Shown here piece after piece: positions 54,001 through 64,000 of a DNA stretch of 64,000 nt. The stretch spans positions 4,561,501 through 4,625,500 of the forward strand of contig NZ_AYTM02000002.1 of assembly GCF_000507185.2 (NCBI RefSeq). The letters are read 5' to 3'. The notes beneath the pieces are model-generated. The model made no database searches, had not been told where the DNA came from, and saw nothing but the letters and a program-made list of their open reading frames with translations. Each line of letters opens with the position of its first letter. The stretch's first letter is position 1. Position numbers and translations under genes: made by a program. This stretch comes from Pseudomonas syringae KCTC 12500. GTDB lineage: Bacteria > Pseudomonadota > Gammaproteobacteria > Pseudomonadales > Pseudomonadaceae.

Positions 54001-57000
54001 AGCCCAGGCCCATCAGGACGTGCCGTTCGAGCAACTGGTCGAAGCGTTTCCGCAGGCGCGCGAGCACGGTCTGTTTCAAGTCATGTTCAACCACCAGCAA
54101 CGCGACCTCGGCGCTCTGCGTCGTTTGCCGGGGCTGCTGGCCGAAGAGCTGCCGTGGCACAGCCGCGAGGCCAAGTTCGATCTGCAACTGCACAGTGAGG
54201 AGGACCGCAATGGTCGCCTGACGCTGTCCTTCGATTACGCCGACGAACTGTTCGAGCACGACACTATCGTGGCCATGGCTCAGCACTATGTGCGCCTGCT
54301 GACGCAGGTCAGCCAGCAGGCCCAGCTCGCGCTGGGTGACGTGCAACTGCTCAGCGCCGAGGAGCAGGAGCAACAGGCGCAATGGAGCGCCGCGCCTTGC
54401 GCACCGGCCACGTTGTGGTTGCCGGAACGGCTGGACCGCCAGGCGCGACAGACACCGGAACGTATCGCACTGGTGTGGGAGGGCGGCAGCCTAGACTTCG
54501 CCAGCCTGCACGCTCAGGCCAACCGCCTGGCGCATTACCTGCGCGACAAGGGCGTTGGTCCGGACATCAAGGTGGCGATCGCCGCCGAGCGTTCGCCGCA
54601 GCTGTTGATCGGGCTGCTGGCGATCCTCAAGACAGGCGGGGCTTACGTGCCGCTGGACCCGGACTATCCGATGGATCGACTCGCCTACATGCTGCAAGAC
54701 AGCGGGGTCGAACTGCTGTTGACCCAGAGCCATCTGCTGGGCGACCTGCCGAGCGTCGAAGGCGTGTGCACCGTCGCGATGGACACGCTGCACCTGGACA
54801 ACTGGCCGGTCAGTGCGCCGCGTCTGAACCTGCACGGCGACAACCTGGCGTACGTGATTTACACCTCCGGCTCGACCGGTCAGCCCAAAGGCGTCGGCAA
54901 CACTCACGCGGCCCTGGCCGAGCGCCTGCAATGGATGCAGGACACCTACGCACTGGATGAAAGCGACGTGCTCATGCAGAAGGCACCGATCAGTTTCGAC
55001 GTCTCGGTGTGGGAGTGCTTCTGGCCGCTGATCACCGGCTGCCGCTTGTTGCTGGCAGGCCCTGGTGAGCATCGCGACCCGCAGCGCATCGCGCAGCTGA
55101 TCAACGCGTATTCGGTGACCACGCTGCACTTCGTGCCGCCGCTGCTGCAACTGTTCATCGATGAGCCGCTGGCGCAGCAGTGCAGCAGCCTGCGTCGGCT
55201 GTTTTCCGGCGGCGAAGCATTGCCCGGCGAGCTGCGCAACCGGGTGCTCGAGCAACTGCCCGGCGTACAGCTGCACAACCGCTATGGCCCGACTGAAACC
55301 GCGATCAACGTCACCCACTGGCAGTGCCGGATCAGCGACGGCCTGCGCTCGCCGATCGGCCGGCCATTGGGCAATGTGCTGTGCCGGGTGCTGGACAGCG
55401 AACTGAATCCGCTGCCACGCGGGGTGGCCGGGGAGCTGTGCATCGGCGGCATCGGTCTGGCGCGTGGCTATCTGGGACGTCCCGGGCTGACCGCCGAGCG
55501 CTTCATCGCCGATCCGCTGGGGCAAGCGGGTGAGCGCCTGTATCGCACCGGTGACCTGGTGCGCTGGGCCGCCGATGGCGTGCTGGAATACCTTGGCCGT
55601 CTGGATCAGCAGGTCAAACTGCGCGGTTTCCGCGTCGAACCACAAGAGATCGAAGCGCGTTTGCTGGCCCATCCAGGCGTAGGCCAGGCAGCCGTCTTGC
55701 TGCGCGAAACCGTTGCCGGGCCGCAACTGATCGGTTACTACACCGCCGAAGCGGGGCAGAACGTCAAGGCTGAGCGGATCAAGTCGGCACTGGCCCTGGA
55801 ACTGCCGGATTACATGGTTCCGGCGCAGCTGGTGCGCCTCGACAGCATGCCCCTGAGCCCGAGCGGCAAGCTGGATCGTCGCGCCTTGCCCGAGCCGCAA
55901 TGGCAGACCCGCGAGCACGTCGAGCCGCAGACGGATCTGCAAAAACAGATCGCCGCTGTCTGGCGACAGGTGCTGGGCGTGCCGCGTGTCGGCCTGCGCG
56001 ATGATTTCTTCGAGCTGGGCGGGCATTCGTTGCTGGCCACGCAAATCATTTCCCGCGTGCGTCAGGCGTGCGACATCGACCTGCCGTTACGGACGCTATT
56101 CGAAGCAAGCGAGTTGGGCGCGTTTGCCGAACAGGTTGAGGCCATTCAGCAGTCCGGCGCACGCAGCAGCCTGCAACCGATTGCCCGTGTCGACCGCAGC
56201 CAGCCGGTGCCGTTGTCCTACTCCCAGCAGCGCATGTGGTTCCTCTGGCAGATGGAACCGGACAGCCCGGCCTACAACGTCGGCGGCATGGCGCGCCTGA
56301 AAGGCGTGCTGAACATCGAGTGCTTCGAGGCAGCGCTGCAAGCTTTGATCCTGCGCCACGAAACCCTGCGCACCACGTTCCCGAGCGTCAACGGCGTAGC
56401 GTGCCAGCAGGTCAGCGAGCAGTCCGGCCTGCGCGTGCAGTGGCAGGATTATTCTGCGTTGCCCGCCGAGGCTCGTCAGCAACGTATTCAGGCACTGGCC
56501 GACAGCGAGGCGCACCAGCCCTTCGATCTGGAAACCGGACCGTTGCTGCGCGCGTGTCTGGTCAGGTCAAGCGACCTTGAGCATTACGTTGTCCTGACCC
56601 TGCACCACATCGTCACCGAAGGCTGGGCGATGGACATTTTCGCCCGCGAACTGGGGCAGCTTTACGAAGCCTTCCTCGAAGGACGACCATCGCCGCTGGA
56701 ACCGCTGGCGGTGCACTATCTGGATTACAGCGTCTGGCAGCGGCAGTGGATGGAAGCCGGCGAACGCCAGCGCCAGCTCGATTACTGGACCGCGCAGTTG
56801 GGCAGCGAGCATCCATTGCTGGAGCTGCCTGCGGACCGGCCGCGGCCGCCGGTGCAAAGCCATCAGGGCGAACTGTATCGCTTCGACCTGAACGCCGACC
56901 TGGCCGCGAAAGTTCGTGCATTCAATGCGCGCAACGGCCTGACCCTGTTCATGACCATGACCGCCACCCTGGCGGTATTGCTCTACCGCTACAGCGGCCA

Positions 57001-60000
57001 GAACGACTTGCGCATCGGCGCGCCGGTGGCCAACCGCATTCGTCCGGAAAGCGAAGGGCTGATCGGCGCGTTCCTCAATACCCAGGTGTTGCGCGTGCAG
57101 CTTGACGGGCAGATGAGCGTCGCCCAGCTGTTCGAACAGGTTCGTCACACGGTGATCGAAGGCCAGTCGCATCAGGACCTGCCATTCGATCATCTGGTCG
57201 AAGCCCTGCAACCGCCACGCAGCGCAGCCTACAACCCGCTGTTTCAGGTGATGTGCAACGTGCAGCGCTGGGAGTTCCAGCAAAGCCGCGAACTGGCGGG
57301 CATGACTGTCGAGTACCTGGTCAACGATGCGCGAGCCACCAAGTTCGACCTCAATCTGGAAGTCACCGAACTGGACCACCGTCTGGGTTGCTGCCTGACC
57401 TACAGCACCGATCTGTTCGACGAACCGCGCATCGCACAGATGGCCGAACACTGGCTGAACCTGTTGCAGGCGCTGCTCGCTGATCCACAACAGCGTTTGG
57501 GTGAATTGCCGCTGTTGCAGGACACAGAGCGTCAGCAACTGCTCGACAGCCTCGGCGTCGAAGCGGGTGAGCAGCGGCTCGACCAGTGCATTCACAGCCT
57601 GTTCGCCGAACAGGCACAACGGCGTGCAGACGCGCCGGCGCTGACGTTCGCCGGGCAAACTCTCAGCTACGCCGAGCTGGACGCCAAGGCCAACCAACTG
57701 GCCTGGATGCTCCGCGAACGTGGCGTCGGCCCGCAGGTTCGCGTCGGTCTGGCACTGCCGCGCTCGCTGGACATGGTCGTCGGCCTGCTGGCGATCCTCA
57801 AGGCCGGTGGTGCCTACGTGCCGCTTGACCCGGAATACCCGCTGGAACGCCTGCACTACATGATCGAAGACAGCGGCGTCGGGCTGCTGCTGAGCGATCG
57901 TGCCCTGTTTACCGCGTTGGGCGAGTTGCCTGCCGGTGTTGCCCGCTGGTGCCTGGAAGACGATCAGCCGCTGCTGGAGTCTTTTTCGTCCGATGAACTG
58001 CCGTTTATCAGCCTGCCGCAGCATCAGGCGTACCTGATTTACACCTCCGGCTCGACCGGCAAACCCAAGGGCGTGGTGGTGTCCCATGGTGAAATCGCCA
58101 TGCATTGCCAGGCAGTAATCCGGCGCTTCGACATGCGCCCTGACGACTGTGAGCTGCATTTCTACTCGATCAATTTCGATGCCGCTACCGAGCGTCTGCT
58201 GGTGCCCCTGCTCAGCGGTGCGCGTGTGGTGCTGCGTGCTCAGGGGCAGTGGGACGCCGAAGAAATCTGCACGCTGATTCGTCAGCAGCAGGTCAATATT
58301 CTCGGCTTCACGCCCAGTTACGGCAGCCAGTTGGCGCAGTGGCTGGCGACCCAGGGCCAGACCCTGCCGGTGCGTATGTGCATCACCGGCGGCGAAGCGC
58401 TGACCGGCGAACACCTGCAACGCATCCGTGCGGTGTTCCAGCCCGAGCTGCTGTTCAATGCCTACGGCCCGACCGAAACCGTGGTCATGCCGCTGGCCAG
58501 CCTGGCCCCGCAGCAACTGGAGGACGGTGAAGCCAGCGTGCCGATCGGGCGCGTGGTCGGTGCAAGGGTGGCGTACATTCTCGACGCCGATCTGGCGCTG
58601 GTGCCCCAGGGCGCGAGCGGCGAGCTGTACATCGGCGGAGCGGGCCTGGCGCAGGGCTATCACCAGCGCCCCGGCATGACTGCCGAACGCTTCGTGGCCG
58701 ATCCATTTGCCAGCAATGGCGGGCGTCTGTACCGCACTGGCGATCTGGTGCGCCAGCGCGCCGACGGTTTGGTGGAATACCTGGGGCGTATCGACCATCA
58801 GGTGAAGATTCGCGGCTTCCGCATCGAGCTGGGTGAAATCGAAACCCGCTTGCTGGAGCACGAAGCCGTTCGCGAAGCCATCGTGCTGGCGCTGGACACG
58901 CCGTCGGGCAAGCAGCTGGCGGGCTATCTGGTCAGCGATGTGGCCGGGCAGGGCGACGAGCATCAGGCGCAATTGCGTGAATCGCTCAAGTCGCACCTCA
59001 AGACGCAACTGCCGGACTACATGGTGCCGACCCACCTGATTCTGCTCGACAGCATGCCACTGACCGCCAACGGCAAACTCGACCGCCGTGCCTTGCCTGC
59101 ACCAGACCCGGAGCTCAATCGTCAACACTACGTAGCGCCCGCCAGTGAGCTGGAGCAACAGTTGGCGGCAATCTGGTGTGCGGTGCTGAACGTGGAAAAA
59201 GTCGGCCTCAACGATAACTTCTTCGAGCTGGGCGGCGACTCGATCCTGTCGATTCAGGTGGTCAGCCGGGCGCGTCAACTGGGTATTCATTTCAGCCCGC
59301 GTGATTTGTTCCAGCACCAGACCGTGCAGACCCTGGCCGCCGTGGCGACCACTCGCGAGCTGATTCAGGCCGAGCAGGGCCAGCTTGACGGTGCTTCCGG
59401 CCTGACGCCGATTCAACACTGGTTCTTCGACACGCCGATCCCCGAGCGTCAGCACTGGAACCAGTCGCTGTTGCTGGAGCCGCTCAGCGCGCTGGACCCG
59501 AACGTCCTTGAGCAGTCGTTGCGTGCGCTACTCGAACAACACGATGCCCTGCGCCTGAGTTTCACCGAGCATGAGGGTACGTGGCAGGCAGAACACCGCG
59601 CAGTGACCGCCGATACCACCCTGTTGATTCAGGTGCAGGTCAGCGACATGGCCGAATGCGCAGCCTTGTACACTGACACCCAGCGCAGTCTCGACCTGCA
59701 AAACGGTCCGCTGCTGCGCGCCTTGCTGGTCGACGGGCCGCAGGGCCAGCAACGGTTGCTGATGGTCATTCATCACCTGGTGGTCGATGGCGTGTCATGG
59801 CGCGTGCTGCTCGACGATCTGCAAACTGCTTATCGTCAATTAAGCGAAGTCGCACCGGTGCGCTTTGCGGCGAAGACCAGCGCCTTCCGCGACTGGGCCG
59901 CACGTCTGCAGGCTTATGCGGGCAACGAGTCGTTACGTGAAGAACTGCACCTGTGGCAGCGCCAGCTGGGCGGTCCTGCGACAAGTCTGCCGTGCCATAA

Positions 60001-63000
60001 CCCGCAGGGCGGTCGGCAGAATCGTCATGCGCAGACGGTCAGCGTGCGCCTGGATGCCGAACGTACCCGGCAACTGCTGCAACAGGCGCCGAGTGCCTAC
60101 CGAACCCAGGTCAACGACCTGCTGCTGACCGCGCTGGCACAGGTGGTCTGCCGCTGGAGCGGGCAGCCGTCGACCCTGATCCAGCTTGAAGGTCACGGCC
60201 GTGAAAACCTGTTCGATGACATCGACCTGACCCGCACGGTGGGCTGGTTCACCAGCGCCTATCCGCTGCGCCTGACGCCAGCGCCGGCTGTCGACGCGGC
60301 ACCGGGCGATTCGATCAAGGCGGTCAAGGAGCAACTGCGCCAGGTGCCGCACAAGGGGCTGGGCTATGGCGTGCTGCGCTACCTGGCCGACAGTGTCAGC
60401 AAGGCCGCCATGCAGGCATTGCCGGTGGCGCCGATCACCTTTAACTACCTCGGCCAGTTCGATCAGAGCTTCGCTGACGACGCGCTGTTCCGTCCGCTGC
60501 AAGAGTCGCCAGGTGCGGCCCACGATCCACAGGCGCCGCTGCCCAACGAATTGAGCATCGACAGTCAGGTGTACGGCGGTGAACTGCTGCTGCGCTGGAC
60601 TTTCAGTGCCGAGCGCTATGAACCCGCTGCCATCGAAGCACTGGCGCAGGATTACCTGGCTTGCCTGCAGGCGCTGATCGCCCATTGCCTGGCCGATGGC
60701 AGCGGCGGCCTGACGCCGTCGGACTTCCCGCTGGCTACTCTGGATCAGGCGCAACTGGACGCGCTGCCGGTTCCGCCAAGCCACATCGAAGACGTCTACC
60801 CACTGACCCCGATGCAAGAGGGCATGCTGCTGCACACTTTGCTGGAGCCGGGCACCGGACTGTATTACATGCAGGACCGCTACCGCATCGACAGCGCGCT
60901 GGACCCGCAGCGTTTCGCCCAGGCCTGGCAAGCGGTCATCGCCCGTCACGAAGCGTTGCGTGCCTCGTTCTGCTGGAACATCGGCGAAACCATGCTGCAG
61001 GTCATTCACAAGCCGGGCAGCACGCCAATTGATTACCTGGACTGGCGTGAGGTGCCGGCGGAGCAGCAGGAGCCGCGCTTGCAGGTTCTGCTCAAGTCCG
61101 AGCGCGAGGCCGGTTTCGAACTGCTCGATCAACCGCCGTTCCACTTGCGTCTGATCCGCGTCGACGAGGCGCGCTACTGGTTCATGATGAGCAACCACCA
61201 CATCCTGATCGATGCCTGGTGCCGCTCGCTGCTGATGAACGACTTCTTCGACATCTACACCGCGCTAGGCGAAGGTCGTGATGCGCAACTGGCCCCCGCA
61301 CCGCGCTATCGCGACTACATCGGCTGGTTGCAACGCCGAGGCCTGACGCAGGCACGTGACTGGTGGCGAGACAACCTGCGCGGCTTCGAGCGGCCCACGC
61401 CGATCCCCAGCGACCGGCCGTTCCTGCGTGAACATGCCGGCGACAGCGGTGGCATGGTGGTGGGCGACTGCTACACCCGTCTCGATGGACGCGACGGTGC
61501 GCAACTGCGCGAACTGGCGCAGCAGCATCAACTGACCGTCAACACCTTCGCCCAGGCGGCCTGGGCGCTGACCCTGCGGCGCATGAGCGGTGATCGCGAC
61601 GTGGTGTTCGGCGTGACTGTGGCCGGGCGGCCGGTGGAACTGCCGCAGATGCAGCGCACGGTCGGGCTGTTCATCAACACCATCGCCTTGCGTGTCGGCA
61701 TGCCGGCTGACGATCAACGTTGCAGCGTTCGCCAGTGGCTCAGCCAGTTGCTGGACAGCAACATGCAGCTGCGCGAGTACGAATACCTGCCGCTGGTGAC
61801 CATTCAGGAAAACAGCGAGCTGCCCAAGGGCCAGCCGCTGTTCGACAGCCTGTTCGTGTTCGAGAACGCGCCGGTCGAGGTCTCGGTGCTGGACCGTGCG
61901 CAAAGCCTGAATGCCACCTCGGATTCCGGTCGCACCCACACCAACTACCCGCTGACCGCAGTCTGCTATCCGGGCGATGACCTGGGCCTGCACCTGTCCT
62001 ATGACCAGCGCTATTTCGACGAATCCACCGTGCAGAGCATGCTCAGTGAGTTCAAGCGCCTGCTGCTGGCGCTGGTCAAAGGCTTTCATGGCGACATGGC
62101 CGAATTGGCGCTGGTCAGTGAGCAGGAGCGCGCTTTCCTGATCGACGGCTGCAATCAGAGCGACCATGCTTACCCGCTGGATAAAAGCTATGTCGAACTG
62201 TTCGAAGCGCAGGTCGCGGCGCATCCGGAGCGCATTGCGGTCAGTTGCCTGGAACGCCAGCTCAGCTATGCCGCGCTGAATATCGCCAGCAACCGTCTGG
62301 GCCATGCCTTGATCGAGGCCGGTGTCGGTTTCGATCAGCCGGTTGCCGTGCTCGCCGAGCGTGGCCTTGAACTGCTGGGCATGATCATCGGCAGCTTCAA
62401 GGCCGGTGCCGGTTACCTGCCGCTGGACCCGACGCTGCCGAACTCGCGGCTGAGCGGCATCATCGGCCAGAGCGCCACGCCGCTGCTGGTGTGCAGTGCT
62501 GAGTGCCTGGAACAGGGCAGGGCGTTACTTGATGCGCTGCCTGAGTCGAGCCGACCGCAGTTGCGGGTCTGGGACAACGTGCAGCAGAGCGATTCCGCGC
62601 AGCACAACCCTGGTCGCTACAGCGCGCCGGACAACCTCGCTTATGTGATCTTCACCTCAGGCTCCACCGGGCTGCCGAAGGGTGTGATGGTCGAGCAGCG
62701 CGGCATGCTCAATAACCAGTTGAGCAAGGTGCCTTACCTGAGCCTGAGCGACCGCGATGTGATCGCCCAGACCGCCTCGCAGAGTTTCGACATTTCGGTC
62801 TGGCAGTTCCTCGCCGCGCCGCTGTTTGGCGCTCGGGTAGATATCGTGCCGAACGACATCGCCCGCGACCCGCAGGCCCTTTTGGCGCATGTTCAGGCGC
62901 AGCGCATCAGCGTGCTGGAAAGCGTGCCGTCGCTGATCACCGGCCTGCTCGCCGAACCGCAGGCAGCGCTCGACAGCCTGCGCTGGATGCTGCCGACCGG

Positions 63001-64000
63001 TGAAGCCATGCCGCCGGAACTGGCCAGCCAATGGCTGCAACGTTACCCGCAGATCGGCCTGGTGAATGCCTATGGTCCGGCCGAGTGTTCCGACGATGTG
63101 GCGTTCTTCCGGGTCGATGTGCAGTCCACTCGCAGCGCTTATCTGCCGATCGGTTCGCCGACCGACAACAATCGTCTGTACCTGCTCGACGATGCGCTGG
63201 ACCTCGTGCCGCTGGGTGCCGTCGGTGAGCTGTGCGTAGCCGGGGCCGGTGTCGGTCGCGGCTATGTTGCTGATCCGCTGCGCACCGTGCCGGTGTTCGT
63301 GCCGCATCCGTTCGGTGCGCCGGGCGAACGTCTGTACCGCACCGGTGACCTGGCGCGGCGGCGCAAGGACGGCGTGCTGGAGTACGTCGGTCGAGTCGAT
63401 CATCAGGTGAAGATTCGTGGCTATCGCATCGAGCTGGGTGAAATCGAAACCCGTCTGCTGGAGCATCCGGCCATCCGTGAGTCAGTGGTGCTGGACGTCG
63501 ACGGCCCATTGGGTAAGGTGCTGGCGGCCTACCTGGTGCCGCGTTCCGCGACGCAAGATCACGAGGCTCTGCGTGACGAGGTGAAAAGCCACCTCAAGTC
63601 CAGCCTGCCGGACTACATGGTGCCGACGCATCTGGTGTTGCTGGAGGCCATGCCGCTGACCCCGAACGGCAAGCTGGACCGCAAGGCCCTGCCGGCGCCC
63701 GACGTCAGCCTGGCGCAGCAGGATTATCTGGCGCCACAGACCGAAATGGAGCAGCAGCTGGCGACGATCTGGGCCGATGTGCTCAAGGTCGAGCGCGTGG
63801 GCATTACCGACAACTTCTTCGAGCTGGGCGGGCACTCGCTGCTCGCCACTCAGGTGGTGACCCGTGCGCAGAAGCGCTTGCAGCGTAACGTCCCGTTACG
63901 GGCAATGTTCGAGTTCAACACCGTTCAGGCGTTGGCGCAGCACCTGGAAAGCCTTGGCGGAGCACAGGTCGACGAGCAGAAATTCGACCGTCTGGCGGAC
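51014..64000 (+). CDS. pvdL: Pyoverdine chromophore non-ribosomal peptide synthetase PvdL (3' end cut by window)
   Basis: PvdL starts every pyoverdine by joining an acyl chain to Glu, D-Tyr and Dab, the last two later forming the chromophore. The frame is open without interruption over 4,329 codons, close to the P. aeruginosa length, so only a few codons are missing. Order: fatty-acyl-AMP ligase (residues ~1-570, [12 protein letters not shown]), carrier 1 (Ser616), C1 (HHIIADG, 811), A1 for Glu (~1130-1640), carrier 2 (Ser1672), C2 (HHIVTEG, 1864), A2 for Tyr (~2190-2710), carrier 3 (Ser2743, LGGDS), epimerase (HHLVVDG, 2920), C3 (HHILIDA, 3395), A3 for Dab (~3730-4240), carrier 4 (Ser4275). 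Substrates are taken from family knowledge. C2 and C3 depart from the usual HHxxxDG. Confidence 0.96.
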   Translation, partial: MDAFELPDTLAQALQRRALHTPDRLALRFLTDEKDQGLVLTYRDLDLRARTIAAALQRQAVPGDRAILLFHSGPDYVAAFFGCLYAGVIAVPAYPPESNRRHHQERLLSIIADAEPRLLLTGSDLQPALLQMDELAAADAPPLLCVDTLPAAPAQDWQGPQLQADDIAFLQYTSGSTALPKGVQVTHGNLVANESLIRHGFGIDVNPDDVIVSWLPLYHDMGLIGGLLQPIFSGVPCILMAPAYFLARPLRWLEAISEYGGTISGGPDFAYQLCSARVSDSALERLDLSRWRVAYSGSEPIREDSLRAFAEKFASCGFTPDSFMASYGLAEATLYVAGGKRGKGIPSLRLDAQALARNVVEPGDGMPVMSCGTGQPGHGVLIADPVSLQVLGENQVGEVWASGPSVAHGYWRNPEATAKAFVQHAGQTWLRTGDLGFQRHGELYITGRLKDMLIVRGHNLYPQDIEKLIERDVDVVRKGRVAAFAVTQDGSEGIGIAAEISRSVQKILTPDALIKIIRQTVAEAFQEAPSVVVLLNPGALPKTSSGKLQRSACRTRLADGSLDSYAVFPSSDATLSGCAPSSGSDLQAQIATVWCEQLQCEQVNADDHFFLLGGNSIIATQVVARLRETLGIDLSLRLLFEAPTLAVFAAQVETLQTAASQGDSQTQSAIARLPGNEHLPQSMAQNRLWFLWQLDPHSSAYNIPGGLHLRGELDSTALRTSFQRLIERHESLRTRFYEQDGVALQRIDAPSEFHLDTLDISDLPSAERQARAVAIREQQARLPFDLQHGPLLRVTLLQLDEEEHQLLVTLHHIIADGWSLNVLIDEFSRLYASAVQGQTLELAPLPLRYADYGQWQREWLANGEAERQLTYWQQQLGDEQPVLTLNTDHPRSARQQHSASRYSLRLTAELSTAVRNTAQAWQSTSFMFLLAGFQTLLHRYSGQADIRIGVPGANRPRHETQGLIGFFINTLVLRAELDPRLPFSTLLAQTRQAALEAQAHQDVPFEQLVEAFPQAREHGLFQVMFNHQQRDLGALRRLPGLLAEELPWHSREAKFDLQLHSEEDRNGRLTLSFDYADELFEHDTIVAMAQHYVRLLTQVSQQAQLALGDVQLLSAEEQEQQAQWSAAPCAPATLWLPERLDRQARQTPERIALVWEGGSLDFASLHAQANRLAHYLRDKGVGPDIKVAIAAERSPQLLIGLLAILKTGGAYVPLDPDYPMDRLAYMLQDSGVELLLTQSHLLGDLPSVEGVCTVAMDTLHLDNWPVSAPRLNLHGDNLAYVIYTSGSTGQPKGVGNTHAALAERLQWMQDTYALDESDVLMQKAPISFDVSVWECFWPLITGCRLLLAGPGEHRDPQRIAQLINAYSVTTLHFVPPLLQLFIDEPLAQQCSSLRRLFSGGEALPGELRNRVLEQLPGVQLHNRYGPTETAINVTHWQCRISDGLRSPIGRPLGNVLCRVLDSELNPLPRGVAGELCIGGIGLARGYLGRPGLTAERFIADPLGQAGERLYRTGDLVRWAADGVLEYLGRLDQQVKLRGFRVEPQEIEARLLAHPGVGQAAVLLRETVAGPQLIGYYTAEAGQNVKAERIKSALALELPDYMVPAQLVRLDSMPLSPSGKLDRRALPEPQWQTREHVEPQTDLQKQIAAVWRQVLGVPRVGLRDDFFELGGHSLLATQIISRVRQACDIDLPLRTLFEASELGAFAEQVEAIQQSGARSSLQPIARVDRSQPVPLSYSQQRMWFLWQMEPDSPAYNVGGMARLKGVLNIECFEAALQALILRHETLRTTFPSVNGVACQQVSEQSGLRVQWQDYSALPAEARQQRIQALADSEAHQPFDLETGPLLRACLVRSSDLEHYVVLTLHHIVTEGWAMDIFARELGQLYEAFLEGRPSPLEPLAVHYLDYSVWQRQWMEAGERQRQLDYWTAQLGSEHPLLELPADRPRPPVQSHQGELYRFDLNADLAAKVRAFNARNGLTLFMTMTATLAVLLYRYSGQNDLRIGAPVANRIRPESEGLIGAFLNTQVLRVQLDGQMSVAQLFEQVRHTVIEGQSHQDLPFDHLVEALQPPRSAAYNPLFQVMCNVQRWEFQQSRELAGMTVEYLVNDARATKFDLNLEVTELDHRLGCCLTYSTDLFDEPRIAQMAEHWLNLLQALLADPQQRLGELPLLQDTERQQLLDSLGVEAGEQRLDQCIHSLFAEQAQRRADAPALTFAGQTLSYAELDAKANQLAWMLRERGVGPQVRVGLALPRSLDMVVGLLAILKAGGAYVPLDPEYPLERLHYMIEDSGVGLLLSDRALFTALGELPAGVARWCLEDDQPLLESFSSDELPFISLPQHQAYLIYTSGSTGKPKGVVVSHGEIAMHCQAVIRRFDMRPDDCELHFYSINFDAATERLLVPLLSGARVVLRAQGQWDAEEICTLIRQQQVNILGFTPSYGSQLAQWLATQGQTLPVRMCITGGEALTGEHLQRIRAVFQPELLFNAYGPTETVVMPLASLAPQQLEDGEASVPIGRVVGARVAYILDADLALVPQGASGELYIGGAGLAQGYHQRPGMTAERFVADPFASNGGRLYRTGDLVRQRADGLVEYLGRIDHQVKIRGFRIELGEIETRLLEHEAVREAIVLALDTPSGKQLAGYLVSDVAGQGDEHQAQLRESLKSHLKTQLPDYMVPTHLILLDSMPLTANGKLDRRALPAPDPELNRQHYVAPASELEQQLAAIWCAVLNVEKVGLNDNFFELGGDSILSIQVVSRARQLGIHFSPRDLFQHQTVQTLAAVATTRELIQAEQGQLDGASGLTPIQHWFFDTPIPERQHWNQSLLLEPLSALDPNVLEQSLRALLEQHDALRLSFTEHEGTWQAEHRAVTADTTLLIQVQVSDMAECAALYTDTQRSLDLQNGPLLRALLVDGPQGQQRLLMVIHHLVVDGVSWRVLLDDLQTAYRQLSEVAPVRFAAKTSAFRDWAARLQAYAGNESLREELHLWQRQLGGPATSLPCHNPQGGRQNRHAQTVSVRLDAERTRQLLQQAPSAYRTQVNDLLLTALAQVVCRWSGQPSTLIQLEGHGRENLFDDIDLTRTVGWFTSAYPLRLTPAPAVDAAPGDSIKAVKEQLRQVPHKGLGYGVLRYLADSVSKAAMQALPVAPITFNYLGQFDQSFADDALFRPLQESPGAAHDPQAPLPNELSIDSQVYGGELLLRWTFSAERYEPAAIEALAQDYLACLQALIAHCLADGSGGLTPSDFPLATLDQAQLDALPVPPSHIEDVYPLTPMQEGMLLHTLLEPGTGLYYMQDRYRIDSALDPQRFAQAWQAVIARHEALRASFCWNIGETMLQVIHKPGSTPIDYLDWREVPAEQQEPRLQVLLKSEREAGFELLDQPPFHLRLIRVDEARYWFMMSNHHILIDAWCRSLLMNDFFDIYTALGEGRDAQLAPAPRYRDYIGWLQRRGLTQARDWWRDNLRGFERPTPIPSDRPFLREHAGDSGGMVVGDCYTRLDGRDGAQLRELAQQHQLTVNTFAQAAWALTLRRMSGDRDVVFGVTVAGRPVELPQMQRTVGLFINTIALRVGMPADDQRCSVRQWLSQLLDSNMQLREYEYLPLVTIQENSELPKGQPLFDSLFVFENAPVEVSVLDRAQSLNATSDSGRTHTNYPLTAVCYPGDDLGLHLSYDQRYFDESTVQSMLSEFKRLLLALVKGFHGDMAELALVSEQERAFLIDGCNQSDHAYPLDKSYVELFEAQVAAHPERIAVSCLERQLSYAALNIASNRLGHALIEAGVGFDQPVAVLAERGLELLGMIIGSFKAGAGYLPLDPTLPNSRLSGIIGQSATPLLVCSAECLEQGRALLDALPESSRPQLRVWDNVQQSDSAQHNPGRYSAPDNLAYVIFTSGSTGLPKGVMVEQRGMLNNQLSKVPYLSLSDRDVIAQTASQSFDISVWQFLAAPLFGARVDIVPNDIARDPQALLAHVQAQRISVLESVPSLITGLLAEPQAALDSLRWMLPTGEAMPPELASQWLQRYPQIGLVNAYGPAECSDDVAFFRVDVQSTRSAYLPIGSPTDNNRLYLLDDALDLVPLGAVGELCVAGAGVGRGYVADPLRTVPVFVPHPFGAPGERLYRTGDLARRRKDGVLEYVGRVDHQVKIRGYRIELGEIETRLLEHPAIRESVVLDVDGPLGKVLAAYLVPRSATQDHEALRDEVKSHLKSSLPDYMVPTHLVLLEAMPLTPNGKLDRKALPAPDVSLAQQDYLAPQTEMEQQLATIWADVLKVERVGITDNFFELGGHSLLATQVVTRAQKRLQRNVPLRAMFEFNTVQALAQHLESLGGAQVDEQKFDRLAD

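Noticed and set aside
56567..59455. 962-codon open frame opposite pvdL
   Set aside because: It is produced by codon bias in the repetitive synthetase modules; similar shadows recur at each module.
1..64000. CRISPR arrays, rRNA or tRNA genes
   Set aside because: No regularly spaced repeats and no tRNA or rRNA sequences were noticed on either strand by reading; a covariance-model scan was not possible.

Overview
The window is chromosomal DNA of a fluorescent Pseudomonas, most likely of the P. syringae group. Evidence is the pyoverdine block pvdS-pvdG-pvdL, the blocks gap-apbE-sthA and mlaA-PilZ-rssB-rssC-tal in familiar Pseudomonas order, GC-rich third positions, and proteins that match P. syringae/P. 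aeruginosa families as I remember them. No database search was possible, so identities rest on motifs, length and gene order.

Layout. (1) 1-20.0 kb is core genome: the 5' part of mfd, gap, two MFS transporters, an apbE lipoprotein gene, sthA, a glycerophosphodiesterase, a PilZ protein, lolC-lolD-lolE (lipoprotein export), queF, a DUF4404 protein, a HAD-like protein, mlaA, another PilZ protein, an RssB/RssC-type regulator pair and tal. (2) 20.2-27.6 kb is accessory: an STN-type TonB siderophore receptor, a secreted carboxypeptidase G2-like enzyme, an SOS-controlled UmuD-like protein without its catalytic dyad, a sensor kinase, and a PEP mutase/isocitrate lyase-family enzyme. (3) 27.7-35.3 kb is a compact eight-gene set that I cannot match to a described pathway: secreted alpha/beta hydrolase, ThiF/E1-like adenylating enzyme, MFS exporter, LuxI/FeeM-like acyltransferase, EctB-like aminotransferase, haem-oxygenase-like di-iron protein, cupin, LysR regulator. 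It looks like a small-molecule biosynthesis and export cluster and is the best candidate here for an undescribed system. (4) 35.4-42.4 kb is an integrative element at the 5' end of dusA. It is bounded by a 23-bp direct repeat and carries a HEPN-motif protein, a DUF4238 protein, prophage relics (PrtN-like activator, truncated cytosine methyltransferase, truncated integrase) and a type VI secretion cassette (Hcp, lysozyme/transglycosylase-like effector, small membrane immunity candidate). A second integrase relic just left of the element suggests repeated insertion at dusA. (5) 42.3-49.3 kb is core: restored dusA, a universal stress protein, four two-component genes joined by 4-bp overlaps, and a secreted NTF2-like protein. 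(6) 49.3-64 kb is the start of the pyoverdine locus: pvdS with a Fur box, a PvdS-type promoter, pvdG, and pvdL running off the right edge within a few codons of its expected end.

How it fits together. Iron limitation would release Fur from the pvdS promoter; PvdS then drives pvdG and probably pvdL, which builds the acyl-Glu-Tyr-Dab start of pyoverdine. The receptor at 20-22.6 kb, with its own Fur-like site, would take up a ferric siderophore. The 20-42 kb stretch separates tal from dusA, which I recall as neighbours in P. aeruginosa, so all of it is plausibly an accreted variable region.
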